A stretch of 5,389 nt of DNA from assembly GCA_047637535.1 (NCBI GenBank), contig JBLIKY010000154.1, forward strand, positions 1 to 5,389, in the 5' to 3' direction. Position 1 is the stretch's first letter; the number at the start of each line of letters is the position of its first letter. The notes below the pieces were generated by a model that was not told the DNA's origin, did no database searches, and was given only the letters and a program-made list of their open reading frames with translations. The translations under genes were made by a program, and so were the position numbers. The stretch comes from UBA2040 sp047637535 (GTDB lineage: Bacteria; Bacteroidota; Bacteroidia; Flavobacteriales_D; Crocinitomicaceae). Below are positions 1 to 4,527 of the stretch, one piece after another.

Positions 1-1347
1 TAAACCAGAATTTGATTTTTTGGAATTGATTTCTTTCGTAAATTGAAGGGTAAGAAGTAAAATAGTAAATGGCATGATTACAGTCTTTAGGCGCACAAGT
101 ACACCATAGAGTCCGGAAGTAAAGCCAATTGAAAATCCCATTATCAAAATAAATACTATAGAAAAAACAAGGAATTGATTGTTTCGAATGTAGGTGATTT
201 TCTTACCGAAATTCTTTAGGAAAAACCTCAAAGTGAGTAATATTAAAATAAACGACTCAAGACCATTGAAAATCAATAAGGGGCTGAGTGCTTCCCATAA
301 AAAGGGTCGATAAATGGCCGCAATTATAGCTGACGGGATGGTTTGGGCTATGTCTGCGTTAGAAAACTCACTTATTCCAAGGTCATACCTGCCTGTCCCG
401 TAAATGGAATTGTTGGCAAAATCTTGTTGAATTACTACGATTTCGTCGACTACGGCTTGAGCGTTAATAGGGCTGCTTTCCAATTGTGAGTATAGAAAAA
501 TAAAGCCTGCTCCGCCGATATAGAAAAGCGACTTTAAAAACATTTTCTTCATCGAGTTGTCACTCGCCACTTTATTGATTAAAACTGTTGAAGAAAGTAA
601 AATAGCTGGTATCGTGGCGATAAGTATGTATTGTCGAATGCTGAAAATAATCAGGATGCATATGATTAGGCCAATGATTCGAGGACGTGTCTTCGTGTTG
701 AAATCGTAATATAGCTCGATAGTGTTCCTAACCATATAAAGCAGGGCTAAAAAGACAACGGTGTCTTTGGAGATGCCCGAACACCAAAAAGCGACCGAAG
801 GAAAAAACAAGAGTCCGTAGGCTAATATTTTTTCTTGATGAAGGTTCATTCTTAAGATTGTCTCAAAAAATCGCCATGTGACAATGGTCGAAATATAGGC
901 CAGAATAACCGTTGTAGCTAAATAGCTTTTAAATGTTATGATACTAAAAAGGCTCAGTATCTTGCTAACAGCAAAGCTTTCATGTTCACGGTAAATCCAA
1001 CCCGGCGGATAGCCTGTCGTTGGGTTAAATCGCAACCCCATGTTGCTTAATTTTGATTCGGTAAATAGTTCGACTATATAATTTCCCGGTGAGTCAAAAA
1101 GCATGTTGTTGAGATTCATCGCTCCAGCCCAATAAGCAACCGTATCTCCGCCCTGGTAGTAAATCAAGTAAATCATTGCAAAGGCAATGGCCATGATTAG
1201 TTTAAAGAAAAAGTGGGGTAGGAAATATTTTTTATGCGGTAAATTTTCTGAATGACTGCTCTGAGCAGAGGCAATGCCAACGATAATTAACAGCCAAAAT
1301 ACGGCTGATACAATTGGGATCAGTTCAAAGTATTCACTTATGTTCAT
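1..1347 (-). CDS. Polytopic membrane protein of unknown function, C-terminus beyond left edge
   Basis: The frame is open for all 449 codons from an ATG at 1347 to the left edge, with no stop, so the C-terminus lies outside the window. The product is strongly hydrophobic. Likely membrane spans lie near residues 10-28, 47-64, 130-158, 173-188, 195-206, 225-250, 271-287, 340-376 (perhaps two), 391-409 and 413-434, and a polar lysine-rich tail follows, so the end is probably close. Notable stretches are QGGDTVAYW (65-73) in the first large loop, PSVAFWCSGISKD (183-195) and YRPFLWEALSP (346-356). An acidic GDT..Y loop after an early span, and a P-S-x-x-F-W-x-S-G-x-x-K-D segment, recall GT-C glycosyltransferases and EpsG/O-antigen-polymerase-like proteins, but I cannot assign a family. 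The start is preceded by a perfect TAnnTTTG element, so it probably has its own promoter, although rlmH lies 102 bp upstream on the same strand. No neighbouring glycan gene is visible. The gene call is firm; the function is a guess. Confidence 0.85.
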   Translation of the reverse strand, partial: MNISEYFELIPIVSAVFWLLIIVGIASAQSSHSENLPHKKYFLPHFFFKLIMAIAFAMIYLIYYQGGDTVAYWAGAMNLNNMLFDSPGNYIVELFTESKLSNMGLRFNPTTGYPPGWIYREHESFAVSKILSLFSIITFKSYLATTVILAYISTIVTWRFFETILRMNLHQEKILAYGLLFFPSVAFWCSGISKDTVVFLALLYMVRNTIELYYDFNTKTRPRIIGLIICILIIFSIRQYILIATIPAILLSSTVLINKVASDNSMKKMFLKSLFYIGGAGFIFLYSQLESSPINAQAVVDEIVVIQQDFANNSIYGTGRYDLGISEFSNADIAQTIPSAIIAAIYRPFLWEALSPLLIFNGLESFILILLTLRFFLKNFGKKITYIRNNQFLVFSIVFILIMGFSIGFTSGLYGVLVRLKTVIMPFTILLLTLQFTKEINSKKSNSGL

Positions 1348-1449
1348 TTAAGCCAAAGTTAGTATTTTATCCAATTCTGCAGCTGAGCTAAATCAGGGCT
1401 TGAAAATTGAAAAACGAAGCAGGTTAAGCAAAGAGAAATTATAGATTCT
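1348..1449. other. Intergenic spacer between rlmH and the membrane-protein gene
   Basis: This is a 102-bp AT-rich gap between two minus-strand genes. Apart from the -7 element next to the downstream start, I see only a short near-palindrome around 1376-1390 (CTGCAG and AGCTGAGCT). There is no stem followed by a T-run that would make a convincing terminator for rlmH, so read-through into the membrane-protein gene is possible. Confidence 0.4.
1354..1361 (-). promoter_or_regulatory. Putative -7 promoter element of the membrane-protein gene
   Basis: On the minus strand this reads TAACTTTG, a perfect match to the Bacteroidota -7 consensus TAnnTTTG. It ends 6 bases (GCTTAA) before the ATG at 1347. 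No TTG is found about 20 bases further upstream, so the -33 half is missing or weak. If real, the transcript would begin only about 3 bases before the start codon. Confidence 0.45.
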
Positions 1450-1923
1450 TCAAGAATGATGATAAGGCTCACCTTTTAGAATTGTCATAGAACGATAAAC
1501 TTGTTCTAAAAAGATCATCCTCACCATTTGATGTGAAAAGGTCATTGAAGAAAGTGAGATTTTCGCGTCGGCTCTTGAGTATAATTCGTCTGAAAAGCCA
1601 TAAGCCCCTCCAATGACAAAAGCGATGGCCTTTCCTCCTTGGTTGAATCGCTGTTGCATGTAATCGGCAAACTTTTCGCTAGTAAAAGTCTTGCCTTTTT
1701 CATCGAGGCAGATAACGTAATCGACATTGTCTATTTTTTGAAGAATTTCTTTCCCTTCTTTATCTTTAACCTGTTCAAAACTCAGCTTTTTGGCGTTCTT
1801 AATATCCGGAATCTCGATTTTTTCGAACCCAACATAATGCGAGAGTCGCTTAGCGTACTCCTTTTCTCCTTCTACCAAAAAGGATTTACCAGTTTTTCCT
1901 ATACAAATGAGCTTTATTTTCAC
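1450..1923 (-). CDS. rlmH: 23S rRNA (pseudouridine-1915-N3) methyltransferase RlmH
   Basis: RlmH is a small SPOUT-class enzyme that uses S-adenosylmethionine to methylate pseudouridine 1915 in helix 69 of 23S rRNA, acting on assembled 70S ribosomes in the cytoplasm. With the GTG start the protein is 157 residues, the normal family length, and opens with VKIKLICIGKT (first residue read as Met). The trefoil-knot signatures are present: CLDEKGK (72-78), the SAM-binding loop FVIGGAYGF (102-110), and the C-terminal run SLSSMTFSHQMVR (123-135), LEQVYR (139-144) and PYHHS at the end. An in-frame ATG at 1986 would add 21 residues (starting MAKTLPYF). Family members lack these, and the extension would run through the promoter region shared with the divergent gene, so I prefer the GTG. 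A near-consensus promoter ends 4 bases before that GTG. Function is near certain; the start is likely but not proven. Confidence 0.95.
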   Translation of the reverse strand: MKIKLICIGKTGKSFLVEGEKEYAKRLSHYVGFEKIEIPDIKNAKKLSFEQVKDKEGKEILQKIDNVDYVICLDEKGKTFTSEKFADYMQQRFNQGGKAIAFVIGGAYGFSDELYSRADAKISLSSMTFSHQMVRMIFLEQVYRSMTILKGEPYHHS

Positions 1924-1927
1924 GGGG

Positions 1928-1958
1928 TAAAGATAAATTTTTCTATTTATCCAGTCAA
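1928..1958 (-). promoter_or_regulatory. Putative rlmH promoter (-33 TTG and -7 TATCTTTA)
   Basis: On the minus strand a TTG at 1958-1956 is followed, after exactly 20 bases, by TATCTTTA at 1935-1928. That matches Bacteroidota TAnnTTTG except for the last base, and the spacing is typical. Only CCCC separates it from the GTG at 1923, so the mRNA would be leaderless or nearly so. This supports the GTG over the upstream ATG at 1986, which lies upstream of the promoter and would not be on the transcript. Confidence 0.5.
1932..1951. repeat. Perfect 7-bp inverted repeat inside the rlmH promoter
   Basis: Arms GATAAAT (1932-1938) and ATTTATC (1945-1951) are exact reverse complements separated by 6 bases. 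The dyad covers part of the -7 element and most of the spacer of the putative rlmH promoter, where a repressor would sit. It could also be chance in AT-rich DNA. No regulator family is suggested by the sequence. Confidence 0.4.
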
Positions 1959-1969
1959 GTAAGAAATAC

Positions 1970-1984
1970 GGCAAGGTTTTTGCC
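1970..1984. repeat. Short inverted repeat upstream of the DUF4783-nadC promoter
   Basis: GGCAA (1970-1974) and TTGCC (1980-1984) form a 5-bp dyad with a 5-base centre. It ends 10 bp before the -7 element at 1995-2002, in the position where a -33 element would be expected and where no TTG is found at the normal distance. It could be an operator or activator site, but the arms are short. Confidence 0.3.
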
Positions 1985-1994
1985 AATTTTCTAT

Positions 1995-2002
1995 TAAATT
2001 TG
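1995..2002 (+). promoter_or_regulatory. Putative -7 promoter element of the DUF4783-nadC unit
   Basis: TAAATTTG matches the Bacteroidota consensus TAnnTTTG perfectly. It lies 4 bases (AATC) before the ATG at 2007. No TTG occurs 19-21 bases upstream, so the -33 part is absent or divergent. It would give a transcript starting within a base or two of the start codon. Confidence 0.5.
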
Positions 2003-2006
2003 AATC

Positions 2007-2384
2007 ATGAGTTATCTGTATATTTTATTTGCTTCTTTGGTTATCAGCCTGACTTCGATCACGGATGTGCCGCACAGCCAAATCGAATCGGCATTTAATC
2101 GCAACTCATCCGATGGAATTGTTTCGCTGTCAAAAGAAAAAGTACTTATCAATATTTTCGGTAAAGAAGGCGCATATTCTCATTCTCAAGCCAACTTGGT
2201 GCTGAAAGATTTCTTCTCGAAAAAGCCAAATGGAGCATTTACATTTATATTTAAGGGAAAAGAATCTGAAAATGGTACGTTTTCTATTGGAAATTATACC
2301 CATCAAGGAACTGTTATGCGAGTTACCATCCATTTCAAGAAAGAATCTTCTGGTTTTTTGATTGAGACCCTCACCATAGAATAA
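2007..2384 (+). CDS. Small exported DUF4783-like protein upstream of nadC
   Basis: This 125-residue protein has a hydrophobic N-terminus (about residues 3-18, YLYILFASLVISLTSI), consistent with a signal peptide. The n-region carries no Lys or Arg, and there is no lipobox cysteine, so it would be periplasmic or secreted and not a lipoprotein. The mature part carries YSHSQANLVLKDFFSKKP (57-74) and a C-terminal strand-rich stretch ending in LIETLTIE. This pattern recalls the Bacteroidota DUF4783 family, small NTF2-like-fold proteins often found beside nadC; that assignment is from memory. No catalytic residues are recognisable and the function is unknown. The stop lies 16 bp before the nadC start, so the two are probably co-transcribed from the promoter at 1995-2002. 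The ATG is supported by that element and by being the first residue of the hydrophobic leader. Confidence 0.8.
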   Translation: MSYLYILFASLVISLTSITDVPHSQIESAFNRNSSDGIVSLSKEKVLINIFGKEGAYSHSQANLVLKDFFSKKPNGAFTFIFKGKESENGTFSIGNYTHQGTVMRVTIHFKKESSGFLIETLTIE

Positions 2385-2400
2385 GGAATAAATTATTATC

Positions 2401-3234
2401 ATGATAAAAGAGATTATTGCCAATGCTTTGAAAGAAGATATTGGCGCTGGAGATCATTCTACACTTTCTTGCGTACCAAGCGATGCAAAGGGAAAAGCTA
2501 AATTGTTAATCAAAGAAAGTGGGGTTTTAGCCGGTGTGGAATTGGCCAAACAAATATTTAATCAATTTGACCCGTCGCTTATTTTTGTTGAGAAAATTAA
2601 GGATGGAGAAATGGTGAAGCCGGGTGATATCGCTTTTACAGTTGAAGGCTCGTCTAGGTCGATACTGACAACCGAACGTCTAGTCCTTAATTTTATGCAA
2701 AGAATGAGCGGTATCGCTACTCATACAAATAGAATTGTGACTCTTCTTGAAGGGACAAACACCAAGGTTTTAGATACCCGTAAAACGACGCCGGGTGTTC
2801 GATACATGGAAAAGTGGGCGGTAAAAATTGGAGGTGGAGAAAACCATCGTTTTGCGCTTTATGATATGATAATGTTGAAGGATAATCACATCGATTATGC
2901 CGGTGGTATTGAGAAGGCAATTGGTAGAACAAAAGACTATCTAAAAGAGAACAATCTTGATCTTAAAATAGAGGTAGAGGTAAGAAATGAAGACGAACTC
3001 AACGAAGTAATTCGTGTAGGAGGGATTCATCGAATTATGTTGGATAATTTTACTCCAGAAAGAATAAAAAATGCCTTGCCATTGATTCCAGTGGGTTACG
3101 AAACGGAAGCCTCAGGTGGAATAACAGAAGAAACGATAAGAAGTTTTGCTGAAACCGGCGTAGATTACATATCCGTTGGGGCTTTAACCCACCATGTCGA
3201 TAGTTTGGATATGAGTTTAAAAGCGACTTTTTAA
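2401..3234 (+). CDS. nadC: Nicotinate-nucleotide pyrophosphorylase (carboxylating), quinolinate phosphoribosyltransferase
   Basis: NadC converts quinolinate and PRPP to nicotinate mononucleotide, CO2 and pyrophosphate, the entry of the de novo pathway into NAD synthesis; it is cytoplasmic and usually dimeric. The 277 residues match the family length and all blocks are present: KEDIGAGDHST (11-21), TERLVLNFMQRMSGIAT (91-107), DTRKTTPG (125-132), GGGENHRF (144-151), MLKDNHI (158-164), the acidic EVEVR (191-195), MLDNF (213-217), EASGGIT (236-242) and ISVGALTH (257-264). The Arg/Lys of DTRKT, the His/Arg of NHR and the Lys of LKDNH correspond to the substrate-binding basic residues of the family, and the enzyme looks fully active. 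It probably sits in an operon with the small exported gene 16 bp upstream. It converges on thiD with only 7 bp between stops. nadA and nadB are not in the window. Confidence 0.97.
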   Translation: MIKEIIANALKEDIGAGDHSTLSCVPSDAKGKAKLLIKESGVLAGVELAKQIFNQFDPSLIFVEKIKDGEMVKPGDIAFTVEGSSRSILTTERLVLNFMQRMSGIATHTNRIVTLLEGTNTKVLDTRKTTPGVRYMEKWAVKIGGGENHRFALYDMIMLKDNHIDYAGGIEKAIGRTKDYLKENNLDLKIEVEVRNEDELNEVIRVGGIHRIMLDNFTPERIKNALPLIPVGYETEASGGITEETIRSFAETGVDYISVGALTHHVDSLDMSLKATF

Positions 3235-3241
3235 TCCTATT
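3235..3241. other. Seven-base convergent junction between nadC and thiD
   Basis: The two opposing stop codons are 7 bp apart. The only stem-like sequence nearby is a weak AAAAG-CGA-CTTTT inside the last nadC codons, without GC pairs enough to be a convincing intrinsic terminator. The 3' ends of the two mRNAs probably overlap, or termination is factor-dependent. Confidence 0.5.
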
Positions 3242-3964
3242 TTATTTGTGATAAGATAGAAGGGATTCATTAGAAACAATTCTTTTCTCAATGTAACGTT
3301 TTGCCTTAAGGCAAGACTTTTGAAGGTTGTTTTCCCTTGCTAAATTGGATAAAAGAGCGGAAGAGAAAATACAGCCAGTTCCGTGTTTCTTTAAGTCAGT
3401 TATAATCTTAGAATTAAAAACGATTGTTTTTCCTTGATGGTAAAGTAGGTCCTTGCCTTTTTGTACGGCATGCCCACCTTTTAAATAGATCGTTGAACTT
3501 TGAATGTTTTCAAGAAGTCCCAAAGAGTCAAATTCATTAAGATTTGGAGTAATAATTAAACCCTTCAAAATATCAGAAGAAACGACCTTTTGAAAACGTT
3601 CAGTATTCCAATTCCCTCCAGCGCTAGCCGAAAGAATGGGGTCCCAGATTATCACGGGGTTTGCAACGTGTATTTTGATTTTAGTAAGAATCTTTATTAA
3701 TACTGTTTCCGACTCGATTAATCCGATTTTAAAATATTTAACGGGATATCTTTTTAGTAGCAAATCCATTTGCTCAATGATTGATTTTTCGTCAATCCAA
3801 TCGGCTTTTAAAAAATGATTTTCAGTCTGAAATGTATTGGCCGTTTGTACTGAAAGGCCGATCGTTTTGTGCTGCTCAAAAGTTTTGCAATCGGCTACAA
3901 TTCCAGCCCCGCCAGAAGGATCAAATCCGGCTATGCTTAAGCAATAAGGTCTGAGTTTAGCCAT
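3242..3964 (-). CDS. thiD: Hydroxymethylpyrimidine/phosphomethylpyrimidine kinase ThiD
   Basis: ThiD phosphorylates HMP to HMP-P and HMP-P to HMP-PP, the pyrimidine donor for thiamine phosphate synthase, in the cytoplasm. It is a ribokinase-fold enzyme. The 240-residue product shows the substrate-binding SIAGFDPSGGAGIVADCKTF (10-29), a Gln in TANTFQTEN (41-49) at the place that contacts the pyrimidine in this family, KIGLIES (79-85), WDPILSASAGG (107-117), ITPNLNEF (138-145), LKGGH (161-165) and the anion-hole/catalytic block KKHGTGCIFSSALLSNLA (192-209) with Cys198. It is shorter than the usual 255-270 residues, mainly because it ends in SLLSYHK and lacks the GxGPxxH-type tail of enterobacterial ThiD. 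No key block is missing, so it should be active. Its start overlaps the end of the ThiE-like gene by 28 bp, suggesting translational coupling as the third gene of a thiC operon. Confidence 0.93.
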   Translation of the reverse strand: MAKLRPYCLSIAGFDPSGGAGIVADCKTFEQHKTIGLSVQTANTFQTENHFLKADWIDEKSIIEQMDLLLKRYPVKYFKIGLIESETVLIKILTKIKIHVANPVIIWDPILSASAGGNWNTERFQKVVSSDILKGLIITPNLNEFDSLGLLENIQSSTIYLKGGHAVQKGKDLLYHQGKTIVFNSKIITDLKKHGTGCIFSSALLSNLARENNLQKSCLKAKRYIEKRIVSNESLLSYHK

Positions 3965-4527
3965 GATTGATGTAGTTTTTTGTAAGAAGCAATTGGGTCG
4001 CTAGATTTCCAGACAAAACCAAGGGTAGCGAAGTTTGAAAATCCCATTTTGTGAGCCAAGGTTAAATTTTCATCGTTTATTCCTCCTAGGGCTATAGCTT
4101 TCGATTTTAGTTCGGGTTTACAACCTGTAATGTCCCATTTTACTTGGGCTTCGTAGCCCGGTTTTGAAATGCTTTTGAAAAGGGGAGAACAAAAGAAATA
4201 TTCGTATTCCATTCCTTCATTCGTTGCCGATTCCAAGTTGTGAAAAGAGGTGGAGATGATGTTTTTTGAACTGCTTTTTTCTTTCCTTTTCGAAGAATTT
4301 AAATGCAGTCCTTTGACCTTAAAATCATCCATCAAAAAGTGATGTTGATGCAACACAATTCTTGATAAAAACTCATCCTTTATTTCAAGTAAAAACTGAC
4401 GAGCCTCGAGGTAATCCCAAGTCGGCTTGCGCAAATGGAAAATCAAATCAGAATCAAAGCCCATAATTTCATTTACGAGCTTTGATTCGTTTGTAATTCT
4501 TTCTTCCGAGGAGATTAAAATTAGCAT
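3937..4527 (-). CDS. Divergent ThiE/TenI-like protein, possibly lacking thiamine phosphate synthase activity
   Basis: This 196-residue protein has the thiamine phosphate synthase barrel signature in order: IFHLRKP (29-35, against the usual QxREK), GLHL (73-76), STSFH (92-96, against SxH), SPLFKSISKPGY (114-125, against GPxxPTxTK) and ALGGI (146-150). Aligned by eye to Bacillus ThiE as I remember it, the phosphate and HMP side is partly kept: Ser94, Ser119, Ser121, Lys122 and Gly148-Gly149. However, both Mg-binding aspartates fall on Gln61 and Lys80, and the REK lysine falls on Pro35. The His of the TenI thiazole tautomerase motif falls on Pro115. It is therefore either an unusual enzyme or a pyrimidine-phosphate-binding partner of its neighbours. 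The ATG overlaps the thiC stop (TAATG) and its end overlaps thiD by 28 bp, which ties it to HMP supply. Many genomes of this phylum label such genes thiE; I withhold the symbol. Confidence 0.85.
   Translation of the reverse strand: MLILISSEERITNESKLVNEIMGFDSDLIFHLRKPTWDYLEARQFLLEIKDEFLSRIVLHQHHFLMDDFKVKGLHLNSSKRKEKSSSKNIISTSFHNLESATNEGMEYEYFFCSPLFKSISKPGYEAQVKWDITGCKPELKSKAIALGGINDENLTLAHKMGFSNFATLGFVWKSSDPIASYKKLHQSWLNSDLIA

Noticed and set aside
1376..1390. CTGCAG and AGCTGAGCT near-palindromes between rlmH and the membrane-protein gene, considered as a terminator
   Set aside because: The arms are short and imperfect, and no T-run follows on the minus strand, so they do not form a convincing intrinsic terminator.
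1440..1470. The 3' end of rlmH as an SCC-type integration site, by analogy with staphylococcal orfX
   Set aside because: There is no recombinase gene, no direct repeat and no sign of inserted DNA next to it. The similarity reflects only the conserved PYHH codons.
1639..1962. A 107-codon plus-strand open frame over rlmH
   Set aside because: It lies wholly antisense to and around the well-conserved rlmH, has no recognisable motifs and no start context, and is a shadow frame.
2389..2396. TAAATTAT located 4 bases before the nadC ATG, resembling a -7 box
   Set aside because: It matches TAnnTTTG poorly (the final TG is missing), lies in a 16-bp gap between two probably co-transcribed genes, and is expected by chance in such AT-rich sequence.
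2130..2423. A 97-codon minus-strand open frame over the DUF4783-like gene
   Set aside because: It is antisense to a gene with a promoter and signal-peptide-like start. Its composition is that of a reversed frame.
3222..3234. AAAAG-CGA-CTTTTT at the end of nadC as a terminator hairpin
   Set aside because: The stem has five mainly A-T pairs with a 3-base loop and is too weak. It is also within codons.
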